Below, piece by piece: positions 41,324 through 52,037 of a DNA stretch of 64,000 bases (position 1 is the first letter of the stretch; each line of letters starts with the position of its first letter). The notes under the pieces were generated by a model that ran no database searches, was not told the DNA's origin, and saw only the letters and a list, made by a program, of their open reading frames with translations. The position numbers were made by a program, and so were the translations under genes. The stretch comes from Pseudomonadota bacterium (lineage in GTDB: Bacteria; Pseudomonadota; Gammaproteobacteria; Enterobacterales; Enterobacteriaceae), in NCBI GenBank assembly GCA_018261615.1, contig JAGTSE010000007.1:55906-119905 (forward strand). The letters are read 5' to 3'.

Positions 41324-41791
41324 GTGAAACTGCAACTGGTCGCCGTCGGCACAAAAATGCCGGACTGGGTACAGACAGGTTTTACTGAATATCTGCGCCG
41401 TTTTCCCAAAGATATGCCGTTTGAGCTGATTGAGATCCCAGCCGGAAAGCGCGGTAAAAACGCAGATATCAAACGTATTCTCGACAAAGAGGGTGAGCAG
41501 ATGCTGGCGGCTGCAGGCAAGAATCGCATCGTCACCCTTGATATCCCCGGTAAACCCTGGGATACGCCGCAGCTTGCAAATGAGCTGGAACGCTGGAAGC
41601 AGGACGGACGCGACGTCAGCCTGCTTATCGGCGGCCCGGAAGGGCTATCTCCCGCCTGCAAAGCAGCAGCAGAACAAAGTTGGTCTCTCTCTGCGCTGAC
41701 GCTCCCGCACCCACTGGTGCGCGTGCTGGTGGCTGAAAGCCTGTATCGCGCATGGAGTATTACTACCAACCATCCTTACCACCGTGAGTAA
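41324..41791 (+). CDS. rlmH: 23S rRNA pseudouridine-1915 N3-methyltransferase RlmH
   Basis: A SPOUT methyltransferase acting on the 70S ribosome at Psi1915. It has 155 residues and starts at GTG 41324. The SAM-binding loop GGPEGLSP near residue 105 and the C-terminal knot ([14 protein letters not shown]) are intact. It begins 3 bp after rsfS, and its stop overlaps the mrdA start by one base. Confidence 0.97.
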
Positions 41792-43722
41792 TGACGAGTC
41801 TTAGGCAGATTAAGCAGCGGATGAAATTACAGAATTCTTTTCGCGACTATACGGCTGAGTCCGCGCTGTTTGTACGCCGGGCGGTGGTCGCCTTTACGGG
41901 GATTTTGCTGCTGACCGGCGTGCTGATCGCTAACCTTTATAACCTGCAAATCGTCCGTTTTGCGGACTACCAGACCCGTTCTAACGAAAACCGCATCAAA
42001 CTGGTTCCCATCGCGCCAAGCCGCGGCATTATTTACGATCGCAACGGCACGCCGCTGGCGCTTAATCGCACCATTTACCAGGTCGAAATGATGCCGGAGA
42101 AGGTCGATAACGTGCAGCAAACGCTGGATGCCCTGCGCGACGTGGTGGACCTGACCGATGACGATATTGCCAACTTCAAAAAAGAACGCTCACGTTCGCA
42201 CCGCTTCACGTCAATTCCGGTAAAAACCAACCTGACCGAAGTTCAGGTGGCGCGTTTTGCCGTTAACCAGTACCGCTTTCCCGGTGTGGAAGTAAAAGGC
42301 TACAAACGCCGCTACTATCCTTACGACTCCGCGCTGACTCATGTTATCGGCTACGTTTCGAAAATTAACGATAAAGACGTCGATCGACTGGATAAAGAGG
42401 GCAAGCTGGCCAACTATGCCGCCACGCACGATATCGGTAAGCTGGGCATTGAGCGCTATTACGAAGATGTTCTGCACGGCCAGACCGGTTATGAAGAGGT
42501 TGAAGTTAACAACCGCGGCCGCGTGATCCGCCAGCTTAAAGAAGTGCCGCCGCAGGCCGGGCACGATATCTACCTGACGCTGGATTTAAAATTGCAGCAG
42601 TACATCGAAACGCTGCTTGCCGGCAGCCGTGCAGCGGTGGTAGTCACCGATCCGCGCAACGGTAGCATTCTCGCGCTGGTATCGATGCCGAGTTACGATC
42701 CCAACCTGTTTGTCGATGGTATCTCCAGCAAAGATTATTCGTCGCTGCTTAATGACCCGAACACACCACTGATCAACCGTGCCACTCAGGGGGTTTACCC
42801 TCCGGCATCAACGGTGAAACCGTATGTGGCGGTTTCCGCACTCAGCACTGGCGCGATCACCCGCAATACCAGCCTGTTCGATCCCGGCTGGTGGCAGTTG
42901 CCAGGCTCTGAAAAACGCTACCGCGACTGGAAAAAATGGGGTCACGGACGTCTGAATGTCACCAAAGCGCTGGAAGAATCCGCCGATACCTTCTTCTACC
43001 AGGTCGCTTATGACATGGGTATTGATCGCCTGTCAGAGTGGATGGGTAAATTTGGTTACGGCCACTATACCGGCGTCGATCTGTCGGAAGAGCGCTCCGG
43101 TAACATGCCGACGCGCGAGTGGAAACTGAAACGCTTTAAGAAGCCGTGGTATCAGGGCGATACTATTCCGGTGGGAATTGGCCAGGGCTACTGGACGGCA
43201 ACGCCATTGCAGATGAATAAGGCGATGATGATCCTGATTAACGACGGCATTGTCAAAGTGCCTCACCTGCTGATGAGCACAGTGGAAAATGGCCAACAGG
43301 TGCCGTGGAAACAGCCTGTTGAACCCCCGGTCGGCGATATTCACTCCGGCTTCTGGGAGATCGCCAAAGACGGCATGTACGGGGTGGCGAACCGCCCGAA
43401 TGGGACTGCCCACAAATACTTTGCCGATGCGCCGTATAAGGTCGCAGCGAAGTCCGGTACTGCGCAGGTCTTTGGCCTGAAAGCGAATGAAACCTATAAC
43501 GCGCACCGGATCGCCGAGCGCCTGCGTGACCATAAACTGATGACTGCGTTTGCACCGTATGATAATCCGCAGGTCGCCGTCGCGGTGATTCTGGAAAACG
43601 GCGGTGCAGGACCGGCTGTCGGGACCATTATGCGCCAGATCCTCGACCACATTATGCTTGGTGATAACAACACCGTTCTGCCGGCGGAAAACCCCTCAAC
43701 GGCAGCGGCGGAGGACCAATAA
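41791..43722 (+). CDS. mrdA: Penicillin-binding protein 2 (elongasome transpeptidase)
   Basis: A peptidoglycan transpeptidase of the Rod system. It has 643 residues, about ten more than E. coli PBP2, the extra being at the C-terminal tail. One N-terminal membrane anchor (about 22-42), a dimerisation domain (about 60-230) and the transpeptidase domain follow. The SxxK motif is STVKPY near 330, SxN is SAD near 387, and KSGT appears near 545. It is paired with its glycosyltransferase partner mrdB. Confidence 0.97.
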   Translation: MTSLRQIKQRMKLQNSFRDYTAESALFVRRAVVAFTGILLLTGVLIANLYNLQIVRFADYQTRSNENRIKLVPIAPSRGIIYDRNGTPLALNRTIYQVEMMPEKVDNVQQTLDALRDVVDLTDDDIANFKKERSRSHRFTSIPVKTNLTEVQVARFAVNQYRFPGVEVKGYKRRYYPYDSALTHVIGYVSKINDKDVDRLDKEGKLANYAATHDIGKLGIERYYEDVLHGQTGYEEVEVNNRGRVIRQLKEVPPQAGHDIYLTLDLKLQQYIETLLAGSRAAVVVTDPRNGSILALVSMPSYDPNLFVDGISSKDYSSLLNDPNTPLINRATQGVYPPASTVKPYVAVSALSTGAITRNTSLFDPGWWQLPGSEKRYRDWKKWGHGRLNVTKALEESADTFFYQVAYDMGIDRLSEWMGKFGYGHYTGVDLSEERSGNMPTREWKLKRFKKPWYQGDTIPVGIGQGYWTATPLQMNKAMMILINDGIVKVPHLLMSTVENGQQVPWKQPVEPPVGDIHSGFWEIAKDGMYGVANRPNGTAHKYFADAPYKVAAKSGTAQVFGLKANETYNAHRIAERLRDHKLMTAFAPYDNPQVAVAVILENGGAGPAVGTIMRQILDHIMLGDNNTVLPAENPSTAAAEDQ

Positions 43723-43724
43723 TC

Positions 43725-44837
43725 ATGACGGATAATCCGAACAAAAAATCGTTCTGGGACAAAATCCATATCGATCCCACGATGTTGCTTATCATCCTCG
43801 CCCTGCTGTTTTATAGCGCGATCGTAATCTGGAGCGCCAGCGGCCAGGATATAGGCATGATGGAACGTAAAATCGGCCAGATCGCTATGGGGCTGATTAT
43901 CATGGTAGTGCTGGCGCAGGTGCCGCCGCGCGTCTATGAAGGCTGGGCGCCCTATCTCTACATTTTCTGCATTATCCTGCTGGTAGCGGTGGATGCTTTC
44001 GGCGCGATATCCAAAGGCGCGCAACGTTGGCTCGATCTCGGCATTGTACGTTTCCAGCCTTCCGAGATCGCTAAAATTGCCGTGCCACTGATGGTGGCGC
44101 GCTTTATTAACCGCGACGTTTGCCCGCCTTCGCTGAAAAATACCGCTATTGCGCTGGCGCTGATCTTTCTGCCGACGCTGCTGGTGGCAGCGCAGCCAGA
44201 TCTGGGTACCGCGATTCTGGTGGTGCTCTCGGGGCTGTTTGTCCTGTTCCTTTCCGGCCTGAGCTGGCGGCTGATCGCTATTGCTGCGGTGCTGGTCGCG
44301 GCGTTTATTCCGGTGCTGTGGTTCTTCCTGATGCATGATTATCAGCGCCAGCGTGTGATGATGTTGCTCGATCCGGAAACCGATCCGCTCGGTGCAGGCT
44401 ACCATATTATTCAGTCGAAAATTGCTATCGGCTCCGGCGGCCTGAGCGGCAAAGGTTGGCTGCACGGTACGCAGTCGCAGCTGGAGTTCCTGCCCGAACG
44501 CCACACCGACTTTATCTTCGCCGTGCTGGCGGAAGAGTTGGGGCTGATCGGAATTCTGATTTTGCTGGCGCTGTATGTGCTGCTGATTATGCGCGGGTTA
44601 TGGATTGCCGCGCGGGCACAAACCACCTTTGGCCGTGTCATGGCCGGCGGTTTAATGTTGATTTTATTCGTTTATGTGTTCGTAAATATTGGTATGGTGA
44701 GTGGCATACTGCCGGTGGTCGGCGTACCGTTGCCACTGATCAGTTACGGTGGATCAGCCCTGATCGTACTCATGGCCGGGTTTGGTATCGTTATGTCGAT
44801 CCATACTCACAGGAAAATGTTGTCTAAGAACGTTTAA
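43725..44837 (+). CDS. mrdB: RodA peptidoglycan glycosyltransferase
   Basis: A SEDS-family glycosyltransferase working with PBP2 to build the lateral wall. It has 370 residues and about ten membrane helices. The SEDS catalytic region around [21 protein letters not shown] (near 228-248) and the conserved [16 protein letters not shown] are clear. It starts 2 bp after mrdA. Confidence 0.97.
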   Translation: MTDNPNKKSFWDKIHIDPTMLLIILALLFYSAIVIWSASGQDIGMMERKIGQIAMGLIIMVVLAQVPPRVYEGWAPYLYIFCIILLVAVDAFGAISKGAQRWLDLGIVRFQPSEIAKIAVPLMVARFINRDVCPPSLKNTAIALALIFLPTLLVAAQPDLGTAILVVLSGLFVLFLSGLSWRLIAIAAVLVAAFIPVLWFFLMHDYQRQRVMMLLDPETDPLGAGYHIIQSKIAIGSGGLSGKGWLHGTQSQLEFLPERHTDFIFAVLAEELGLIGILILLALYVLLIMRGLWIAARAQTTFGRVMAGGLMLILFVYVFVNIGMVSGILPVVGVPLPLISYGGSALIVLMAGFGIVMSIHTHRKMLSKNV

Positions 44838-44847
44838 GAGGTGCGCA

Positions 44848-46020
44848 ATGCGTAAGCAATGGCTGGGAGTCTGCATAGCAGCGGGGTTACTGGCAGCATG
44901 TTCAAATGATGATGGTCAGCAGCAGACGACCGTAGCGCCTCAACCTGCGGTGTGTACTGGTCCTGTCGTTGAGATCAGCGGCGCGGAGCCTCATTACGAA
45001 GCACCGAGCGCCACGGCAAATCAGGATTATGAGCGCGACGGCAAGAGCTACAAAATCGTTAAGGATCCTTCCCGTTTCAGCCAGGCCGGTTTCGCCGCCA
45101 TTTATGATGCTGAGCCGGGCAGCAATCTGACCGCTTCCGGCGAAGCGTTCGATCCAATGCAACTGACGGCAGCCCATCCGACGCTGCCGATCCCAAGCTA
45201 CGCACGTATCACCAACCTGGCAAATGGCCGCATGATTGTTGTTCGCATTAACGATCGTGGACCGTATGGCAATGACCGTGTGATCTCGTTATCGCGCGCG
45301 GCCGCGGATCGCCTGAACACCTCGAATAACACCAAAGTGCGTATCGACCCGATTATCGTCGCTCAGGATGGTTCACTCTCCGGGCCGGGCATGGCCTGTA
45401 CTAAAGTCGCGCAGCAAACCTATGTGCTGCCCGCGCGTCCCGATCTCGGCGACGGTTCGGGCAGTGTTTCTTCCGCATCGCAGCCTGTACAGCCGCAGGG
45501 CAACGTTCAGGCCATCAGTAACGATACGCTAAAAAGCAGCGATGCCACTGGCGCACCGGTAAGTAGCGGCGGCTTCCTCGGCGCACCGACACCGCTTCCC
45601 AGCGGCGTGCTGGAAGGCAGTGAAACAACGCAACCGGCCGCAACAGCGACCACAGCGCCAGTCGCGCAAACCACCACGCCGGTGACGCAAACCGTGATGC
45701 CAGCAACCCGCAATTCGCCGGTTACTGCACCGGGCTCTGTGCAGGGGCATGTGCAAAGTTCTGTCGCAGCCAGCAGCGCAACAGCCGCCGCCAGCAGCGG
45801 TTATATGGTGCAGGTCGGCGCCGTCAGCGATCAGACTCGCGCCAAGCAGTATCAGCAGCGCCTGGCCCAGCAGTTCTCTGTACCGGGCCGCGTGACGCAG
45901 AACGGTGCGGTATGGCGCGTTCAGCTCGGGCCATTCAGCACCAAAGCAGACGCCAGTGCACTGCAGCAGCGGCTGCAGAATGAAGCGCAGTTACAGTCTT
46001 TTATCACTGGCGCGCAATAA
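44848..46020 (+). CDS. rlpA: RlpA septal-ring lytic transglycosylase lipoprotein
   Basis: An outer-membrane lipoprotein. It has 390 residues from the ATG at 44848: a signal peptide with lipobox LLAAC (cysteine near 17), a double-psi beta-barrel domain (about 75-180, with NDRGPYGNDR), a long Thr/Ala/Pro-rich linker (about 210-310) and a C-terminal SPOR domain (GYMVQVGAVS onward) that targets denuded glycan at the septum. It is somewhat longer than E. coli RlpA because of the linker. The enzymatic role is shown in Pseudomonas and is less certain in enterics. Confidence 0.94.
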   Translation: MRKQWLGVCIAAGLLAACSNDDGQQQTTVAPQPAVCTGPVVEISGAEPHYEAPSATANQDYERDGKSYKIVKDPSRFSQAGFAAIYDAEPGSNLTASGEAFDPMQLTAAHPTLPIPSYARITNLANGRMIVVRINDRGPYGNDRVISLSRAAADRLNTSNNTKVRIDPIIVAQDGSLSGPGMACTKVAQQTYVLPARPDLGDGSGSVSSASQPVQPQGNVQAISNDTLKSSDATGAPVSSGGFLGAPTPLPSGVLEGSETTQPAATATTAPVAQTTTPVTQTVMPATRNSPVTAPGSVQGHVQSSVAASSATAAASSGYMVQVGAVSDQTRAKQYQQRLAQQFSVPGRVTQNGAVWRVQLGPFSTKADASALQQRLQNEAQLQSFITGAQ

Positions 46021-46157
46021 TTGGGTAAGGTATCTGACTTTGTCAGCTTGTGTAAGCAGCATTAACAAAGTCATGCTTAAAGTCGGATGCCTGCCGATAT
46101 AGCTTTTGCTATAGTAAGGCACTTTTTTAACTCCATCACGGATGTCGTTGTTCGACC

Positions 46158-47369
46158 ATGAAGACCACTTTTTCCGTTCGTTTTGTGCAGCGCCTGGCGC
46201 TCACCACCGCGCTGACTGCAGCGTCTCTTACCGTTGCCCATGCTGATGATCTCAATATCAAAACCATGATCCCAGGCGTTCCGCAGATTGACGCGGAATC
46301 TTACATCCTGATCGATTACAACTCCGGTAAAGTGCTGGCGGAACAGAACGCCGACGCGCGCCGCGATCCGGCGAGCCTGACCAAAATGATGACCAGCTAT
46401 GTCATCGGCCAGGCGATGAAAGCGGGCAAGTTTAAAGACAGCGATTTGGTGACTATCGGTAAGGATGCATGGGCTACCGGCAACCCGGTATTCCGTGGCT
46501 CTTCGCTGATGTTCCTGAAACCAGGCATGCAGGTGCCGGTTTCTCAGTTGATTCGTGGTATCAACCTGCAATCCGGCAACGACGCCTGTGTAGCAATGGC
46601 CGATTATGTTGCGGGTAGCCAGGATGCTTTCGTCGGCCTGATGAACAGCTATGTGAATGCGCTCGGTTTGCAGAACAGCCACTTCCAGACGGTTCACGGT
46701 CTGGACGCTGATGGCCAGTACAGCTCTGCGCGTGATATGGCGCTGATTGGCCAGGCATTAATCCGCGACGTACCGAACGAATACTCCATCTATAAAGAAA
46801 AAGAGTTCACCTTTAACGGCATCCGCCAGACCAACCGTAATGGTCTGCTGTGGGATAACAGCCTGAACGTGGACGGTATCAAAACCGGCCATACCGAAAA
46901 AGCGGGTTATAACCTGGTGGCTTCGGCAACAGAAGGTCAGATGCGCCTGATCTCTGCCGTTATGGGTGGTCGTACCTTTAAAGGCCGCGAAACCGAAAGC
47001 AAAAAACTGCTGACCTGGGGCTTCCGCTTCTTTGAAACTGTCAGTCCGCTGAAAGCTGGTAAAGAGTTCGCTTCTGAGCCAGCCTGGTTTGGCAACAGCG
47101 ATCGTGCATCGTTGGGCGTCGATAAAGACGTTTACCTGACCATTCCACGCGGCCGCATGAAAGATCTGAAAGCCAGCTATGTGCTGAACACCAGCGAACT
47201 GCATGCGCCGCTGCAGAAAAATCAGGTTGTTGGTTCCATTAACTTCCAGTTAGATGGCAAAACCATTGAGCAACGCCCGCTGGTGGTGTTGCAGGAGATC
47301 CCGGAAGGCAATTTCTTCGGCAAAGTCATTGATTACATTAAATTGATGTTCCATCACTGGTTTGGTTAA
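46158..47369 (+). CDS. dacA: D-alanyl-D-alanine carboxypeptidase DacA (PBP5)
   Basis: Trims pentapeptides in peptidoglycan. It has 403 residues: a signal peptide ending VAHAD, the SxxK motif in PASLTKMM near 73, SGN near 139 and KTG in [10 protein letters not shown] near 242. The C-terminal amphipathic membrane anchor is in the last 18 residues ([17 protein letters not shown]). A strong terminator follows. Confidence 0.97.
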   Translation: MKTTFSVRFVQRLALTTALTAASLTVAHADDLNIKTMIPGVPQIDAESYILIDYNSGKVLAEQNADARRDPASLTKMMTSYVIGQAMKAGKFKDSDLVTIGKDAWATGNPVFRGSSLMFLKPGMQVPVSQLIRGINLQSGNDACVAMADYVAGSQDAFVGLMNSYVNALGLQNSHFQTVHGLDADGQYSSARDMALIGQALIRDVPNEYSIYKEKEFTFNGIRQTNRNGLLWDNSLNVDGIKTGHTEKAGYNLVASATEGQMRLISAVMGGRTFKGRETESKKLLTWGFRFFETVSPLKAGKEFASEPAWFGNSDRASLGVDKDVYLTIPRGRMKDLKASYVLNTSELHAPLQKNQVVGSINFQLDGKTIEQRPLVVLQEIPEGNFFGKVIDYIKLMFHHWFG

Positions 47370-47424
47370 AAATTGAACGCTTGAAAGTGTGATTTCCGTC
47401 CCCATATACTTAGCATCTCAGAAA

Positions 47425-47458
47425 AACTCCTGCCCATCCGGCAGGAGTTATTATTTTT
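47425..47458 (+). terminator. Intrinsic terminator of dacA
   Basis: AACTCCTGCC (47425-47434), CATCC loop, GGCAGGAGTT (47440-47449), then ATTATTTTTT. Confidence 0.9.
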
Positions 47459-47473
47459 TACGCCGGAGCTGAC

Positions 47474-47737
47474 ATGAAAACCAATCTCAAAGAACTGCTT
47501 GAATTCCCGACACCCTTTACTTACAAAGTGATGGGTCTGGCGAAGCCAGAGCTGGTTGATCTGGTGGTTGAAGTGGTGCAGCGCCACGCGCCAGGTGATT
47601 ACTCTCCGCAGGTAAAACCGAGCAGCAAAGGCAATTACCACTCGGTATCCATCACCATTACTGCCACCCATATTGAGCAAGTTGAAACGTTGTACGAAGA
47701 ACTCGGCAACATTGAAATTGTGCGTATGGTTCTGTAA
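47474..47737 (+). CDS. ybeD: YbeD family protein (DUF493)
   Basis: An 87-residue ACT-like/ferredoxin-fold protein conserved between dacA and lipB in enterics. The core ends [10 protein letters not shown]. No catalytic residues are evident and the role is not established; the adjacency to lipB has led to suggestions of a link with lipoylation. A stem without a T run (47746-47771) follows it. Confidence 0.93.
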   Translation: MKTNLKELLEFPTPFTYKVMGLAKPELVDLVVEVVQRHAPGDYSPQVKPSSKGNYHSVSITITATHIEQVETLYEELGNIEIVRMVL

Positions 47738-47822
47738 TCGTTTGGCGTTACCCGGAAACATTCGGGTAACGTCTTCGCTGTGATATACTCCCCTCACTCT
47801 TTTCTCCGCCGGAGATGCCGTT

Positions 47823-48464
47823 TTGTCTCAGGACACCATTCTTATCCGCAATCTGGGCCTGCAACCTTATGAGCCAGTGTCCCAACAAATGCATGACTTC
47901 ACTGATACTCGCGACGATACAACGCCTGATGAAATCTGGCTGGTAGAGCACTACCCGGTGTTTACTCAGGGTCAGGCCGGTAAAGCTGAACACGTTCTGG
48001 CACCCGGCGATATTCCGGTTATCCAGAGTGATCGCGGCGGCCAGGTGACCTATCACGGCCCAGGCCAGCAAGTGATGTACGTGCTGATCAACCTGAAACG
48101 CCGCAAAATTGGCGTGCGTGAACTTGTTACATTGCTGGAAAATACGGTGATCAACACGCTGGCGACACAGGGCATCAGTGCTCAAGCGCGTGCTGACGCA
48201 CCGGGCGTTTATGTACAGGGGAAGAAGATCTGTTCGCTGGGTTTGCGTATCCGTAAAGGTTGCTCATTTCACGGGCTGGCATTAAATATCGATATGGATC
48301 TGGCACCGTTTATGCGCATCAATCCCTGCGGCTATGCCGGCATGGAAATGACGCAGGTCAGCCAGCTGACGGGAAATACTGAGGTGGATAACATAAGGCC
48401 AATTATTGTTCAGCAATTTTTAGCGCTACTAAACAATCCACCCCATCAATATATGGACGCTTAA
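47823..48464 (+). CDS. lipB: Octanoyltransferase LipB
   Basis: Transfers octanoate from acyl carrier protein to lipoyl domains, the first step of lipoate synthesis. It has 213 residues and starts at TTG 47823 with a GGAGATG ribosome site. The conserved [12 protein letters not shown] motif (about 72-83), KICSLGLRI and the catalytic cysteine in [10 protein letters not shown] near 169 are intact. LipA, which acts next, lies 1.5 kb downstream. Confidence 0.96.
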   Translation: MSQDTILIRNLGLQPYEPVSQQMHDFTDTRDDTTPDEIWLVEHYPVFTQGQAGKAEHVLAPGDIPVIQSDRGGQVTYHGPGQQVMYVLINLKRRKIGVRELVTLLENTVINTLATQGISAQARADAPGVYVQGKKICSLGLRIRKGCSFHGLALNIDMDLAPFMRINPCGYAGMEMTQVSQLTGNTEVDNIRPIIVQQFLALLNNPPHQYMDA

Positions 48465-48479
48465 TATATCATGTATTTT

Positions 48480-48507
48480 GACCCGCATTTCGTGCGGGTC
48501 GTTATTT
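48480..48507 (+). terminator. Intrinsic terminator of lipB
   Basis: GACCCGCA (48480-48487), TTTCG loop, TGCGGGTC (48493-48500), then GTTATTT. The remaining 260 bp before ybeF hold no gene or clear site that I can identify. Confidence 0.75.
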
Positions 48508-48766
48508 AACTGGCATGTTAGCGCTTTACAACAGATGCCTTCTTCTCTATTTTCAACCTACCTGCCTTGTCTGGCAAATATGCATTACGGTGGTATTCCG
48601 GCTTCGTATGCGTGCTTCAGGCCAGCAACTTTGAGCGCAATGTTCGCATCACGATGAAAAAACTACGTAATGGTGATGCATGACAGGATGTTAACTCAAA
48701 TTAATAATCAACTAAAAAAACGAATTCAACTATCATTCATGTTGCGAATGATTATGGAGCACAAGC

Positions 48767-49720
48767 ATGGATAATAATAACCTACCGGAAAAGCGAATAA
48801 CCGTTCGCCCTGAAGATGATAAGCCGCAAATCTTCCGGACGCTGCGCAATATTGATCTCAACTTACTGACAATTTTTGAGGCAGTATATGTTCATAAAGG
48901 GATCGTCAACGCTGCAAAAGTGCTTAACCTCACGCCTTCGGCTATTAGCCAATCGATTCAGAAACTGCGCTTAATATTTCCAGATCCGCTTTTTATTCGT
49001 AAAGGCCAGGGCGTTACACCGACCACCTATGCCGCGCATTTGCATGAATACATCAGCCAGGGGCTGGAGTCGATTCTTGGTGCGTTGGATCTTACCGGTA
49101 GCTACGACAAACAACGTACCATTACGATTGGCACGCCGCCGTCGCTCGGCGCATTAGTTATTCCGATCATCTTTCAGGCTATTAAAGAGCAAGCTCCGCA
49201 TCTGGTGATGCGTAATATTCCGATAAACGACGCAGAAAGCCAGCTTAGCCAGTTCCAGACTGATTTGATTATTGATACGCATATTGCCAGTTCGCGCACG
49301 CTCAATCATCACGTGTTGTATAGCGACCAGATGATGCTGGTGTGTCGTAAAGGGCATCCTTGTCTGAAGGAGCCGATCAACGAAGTGGTTTTGCAAAAGT
49401 ATGAGCACACACAGCTGATGCTGGAAGGGCAAAAACTGAGCGGGCTGCGTCAGCGTGTACAGGATCTCTTTCCGCAACGTCAGGTGAGTTTTAGCAGTTA
49501 CAATGTGTTTACTATTGCAGCACTGATCGGCAACAGCGATCTGCTCGGCCTGATGCCGACACGTTTGTTCAAACTCTTCAGTGATTGCTGGCCACTGATC
49601 GAAATCGATTTTCCGCCGCTTAGCAGCGAACGGCTCGATATATCCCTGAATTACAATAAATTGAGTTTGCGCGATCCGGTGCTGGAGAATGTCATCAATG
49701 TTATCCGACGGGCTTTTTAA
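48767..49720 (+). CDS. ybeF: LysR-family regulator YbeF
   Basis: A 317-residue LysR-type transcription factor. The N-terminal winged helix-turn-helix spans about residues 28-90 (NLLTIFEAVYVHKGIVNAA, then PSAISQSIQKLR), followed by a linker helix and the effector-binding domain. Conserved between lipB and lipA in E. coli and relatives; its target and ligand are not established. The ATG at 48767 is the first one with a GGAG ribosome site. Confidence 0.93.
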   Translation: MDNNNLPEKRITVRPEDDKPQIFRTLRNIDLNLLTIFEAVYVHKGIVNAAKVLNLTPSAISQSIQKLRLIFPDPLFIRKGQGVTPTTYAAHLHEYISQGLESILGALDLTGSYDKQRTITIGTPPSLGALVIPIIFQAIKEQAPHLVMRNIPINDAESQLSQFQTDLIIDTHIASSRTLNHHVLYSDQMMLVCRKGHPCLKEPINEVVLQKYEHTQLMLEGQKLSGLRQRVQDLFPQRQVSFSSYNVFTIAALIGNSDLLGLMPTRLFKLFSDCWPLIEIDFPPLSSERLDISLNYNKLSLRDPVLENVINVIRRAF

Positions 49721-49931
49721 CGCCCGTTCTCCCCTGCTGAAAGTGCTAACGCTTGCTGGGCATTTGGCACAAAACAACAACTATTTTACAAATTGCCCCC
49801 GCTGTCAGGCTGCTTTCTACTCGCCGATAATGGTATACTGCGCGTACGTTAATTCAAAAATAGTTGATAAATACAACATTCCCTTGAATTGAAATACTTA
49901 CTTCGTTATCCGCAACTGGAACACGCACGCT

Positions 49932-50897
49932 ATGAGTAAACCCATTGTGATGGAACGCGGTGTTAAGTACCGCGATGCCGATAAAATGGCTCTTATCCCG
50001 GTTAAAAACGTGGCAATCGAGCGCGAAGCTCTGCTGAGAAAACCGGAATGGATGAAAATCAAACTCCCGGCAGACTCTTCCCGTATCCAGGGGATCAAAG
50101 CAGCCATGCGTAAAAATGGGCTGCACTCTGTGTGTGAAGAGGCATCCTGCCCGAACCTTGCTGAGTGTTTCAACCACGGAACGGCCACCTTTATGATCCT
50201 TGGTGCCATCTGTACACGCCGTTGCCCGTTCTGTGATGTGGCGCACGGCCGTCCAGTGGCGCCTGACGTTAACGAACCACAAAAACTGGCGCAGACAATT
50301 GCCGATATGGCGCTGCGTTATGTTGTCATCACTTCCGTTGACCGTGACGATCTGCGTGACGGCGGTGCACAGCATTTCGCGGACTGCATTACCGCAATCC
50401 GTGAAAAAAGTCCATCTATCAAAATTGAGACGCTGGTTCCGGACTTCCGTGGCCGTATGGATCGCGCACTGGATATCCTCACCGCAACGCCGCCAGACGT
50501 GTTTAACCACAACCTGGAGAATGTGCCGCGTATCTATCGCCAGGTACGTCCAGGTGCCGATTACAACTGGTCACTGAAACTGCTGGAGCGTTTTAAAGAA
50601 GCGCATCCGGAGATCCCAACCAAATCCGGTTTGATGGTAGGGCTTGGCGAAACGAATGCTGAAATTATCGACGTGATGCGCGATCTGCGTCGCCACGGTG
50701 TGACGATGCTGACGCTGGGGCAGTATTTACAGCCTAGCCGCCATCACCTGCCGGTTCAACGCTATGTTAGTCCGGACGAGTTTGACGAGATGAAAGAAGA
50801 AGCGCTGGCAATGGGCTTTACCCATGCAGCGTGTGGCCCATTCGTTCGCTCTTCCTATCACGCGGACTTGCAGGCTAAAGGTATTGAAGTGAAGTAA
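49932..50897 (+). CDS. lipA: Lipoyl synthase LipA
   Basis: A radical SAM enzyme inserting two sulfurs into protein-bound octanoate. It has 321 residues, the standard length. The auxiliary cluster cysteines lie in [12 protein letters not shown] near 68-79, the radical SAM CxxxCxxC in CTRRCPFC near 94-101, and a C-terminal RSSYHADL serine ligand is present. A terminator shared with tatE follows. Confidence 0.98.
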   Translation: MSKPIVMERGVKYRDADKMALIPVKNVAIEREALLRKPEWMKIKLPADSSRIQGIKAAMRKNGLHSVCEEASCPNLAECFNHGTATFMILGAICTRRCPFCDVAHGRPVAPDVNEPQKLAQTIADMALRYVVITSVDRDDLRDGGAQHFADCITAIREKSPSIKIETLVPDFRGRMDRALDILTATPPDVFNHNLENVPRIYRQVRPGADYNWSLKLLERFKEAHPEIPTKSGLMVGLGETNAEIIDVMRDLRRHGVTMLTLGQYLQPSRHHLPVQRYVSPDEFDEMKEEALAMGFTHAACGPFVRSSYHADLQAKGIEVK

Positions 50898-50921
50898 CAC
50901 CTGCTTACACTCCAGACAAAA

Positions 50922-50947
50922 AAACCGGCCTTTACGCCGGTTTTTTT
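50922..50947. terminator. Bidirectional intrinsic terminator between lipA and tatE
   Basis: AAACCGGC (50922-50929) pairs with GCCGGTTT (50936-50943), with A- and T-runs on both flanks, so it can serve both convergent genes. Confidence 0.85.
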
Positions 50948-50963
50948 CGCCTGTCGGGGCGGT

Positions 50964-51161
50964 TCACTCTTTGTGAGTAAGTTTTTCTGCTGTCACTTCG
51001 TCAGCATCTTTCTTCACAGCATCGTCATCATGCATGGCTTTTTTGAAGCCTTTGATGGCTGCGCCCAGATCGCCGCCCAGCGTACGCAACTTCTTGGTTC
51101 CAAACAGCAGAACAACCAGCGCGGCCACGACCAGCAGCTTGGTAATACTAATTTCACCCAT
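50964..51161 (-). CDS. tatE: Twin-arginine translocase subunit TatE
   Basis: A 65-residue TatA/TatE-family protein: an N-terminal membrane helix (about 5-20), the FGTKKL hinge, an amphipathic helix ([16 protein letters not shown]) and an acidic tail. Monocistronic, and supplementary to the tatABC genes elsewhere. Convergent with lipA. Confidence 0.96.
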   Translation of the reverse strand: MGEISITKLLVVAALVVLLFGTKKLRTLGGDLGAAIKGFKKAMHDDDAVKKDADEVTAEKLTHKE

Positions 51162-51288
51162 AGATACCTTCTTTCGTAAAACAGGCTGTATAAAACGTCA
51201 TTATAACCTGACTTCATTAACGGTCATCCGACGCGCGCACACAATAGCAATCTGTAACGAGATGAATCAAGTATTGTTTAAAAAAACA

Positions 51289-51711
51289 TCAAAGAAGTTG
51301 CGGCGTCGCAAAGCGTCGGTTCTGTAAAATGGGAAGTTTCTCTCGCGTTTGCGTCACGCGGTCTGCCGTGACATCAGCATAAATCAGTTGCGGTGCTTCA
51401 GTTGCTGCCGCAATAGTTACGCCTTGCGGATCGATAACCCGACTCTGACCGATATTCTTGTTGCCACACTCCCCGGCGGCCACCACGTAACAGGTGGTAT
51501 CCAGCGCCCGGGCAGACAGTAATGTCGCCCAGTGCTGCTCTTTTAGCGGCCCTCGCACCCATGCCGCAGGCAGAACCAGCAGTTGTGCGCCCGCAAGCGC
51601 CAGTTCCGGAAAACGCAAATCATAACAGGCCATCAACCCGACCTGCATTCCGCCCACCTCAATCAGCGGTGGCAGAATGCTGCCCGCATCCACCCGCTCT
51701 GACTCCTGCAT
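51289..51711 (-). pseudogene. ybeM: ybeM 3' fragment (carbon-nitrogen hydrolase, C-terminal part)
   Basis: Encodes the C-terminal ~140 residues of the nitrilase-superfamily amidase YbeM (deaminated-glutathione amidase family). It carries the catalytic cysteine in [13 protein letters not shown] and the conserved [15 protein letters not shown] and [11 protein letters not shown] blocks. The family similarity stops within one codon of 51711, where a 73-bp repeat begins. The matching N-terminal piece lies 9.65 kb away at 61371-61561. The ATG at 51711 replaces an internal codon and has no convincing ribosome site, so the fragment is probably not expressed as a protein. Confidence 0.9.
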
Positions 51712-51716
51712 ATTAA

Positions 51717-51789
51717 GAGCCTATCCCAGTAGGCGTATATTGTTGCAGCCAGTTTGGACACGGACAGCGCGCAACAACCGGAGCGTACA
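51717..51789. repeat. 73-bp dispersed repeat, copy 1 (ybeM junction)
   Basis: 69 of 73 positions match the segment 63792-63864 in the same orientation. It begins GAGCCTATCCCAG and ends near GGAGCGTACA. On the minus strand it carries the end of a small frame (..[13 protein letters not shown]). It abuts the truncated ybeM. The bases 51790-52037 after it contain no gene I can identify. Confidence 0.9.
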
Positions 51790-52037
51790 TAATTTCTTCT
51801 GCCGTGATAAGTAATAAAATATATCCTGGCATTACCGATTCTTCAGGCGATGAAGGCTGGGAAAACAGTTTTTTATTATAGAAAGGAGGTAATTTAACTG
51901 GTTATTTTCTTAATGCAACGGCATGTGCAGAAAAAAAGATGCAAAGTGGAACAATAAACGTCTCGATATCTTGCAACTAAATCTTCTTTAGTTAACGACC
52001 TATAGCTTTTTAAGCCATCTCTATAATAAAATACTTA

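Noticed and set aside
43494..44504. A 336-codon minus-strand frame spanning mrdA and mrdB
   Set aside because: It crosses two conserved genes in antisense and is low-complexity, rich in His, Gln and Arg.
47746..47771. Hairpin CGTTACCCG/CGGGTAACG after ybeD as a terminator
   Set aside because: The stem is perfect but no T run follows, so I do not call it an intrinsic terminator; it may be a processing or pausing structure.
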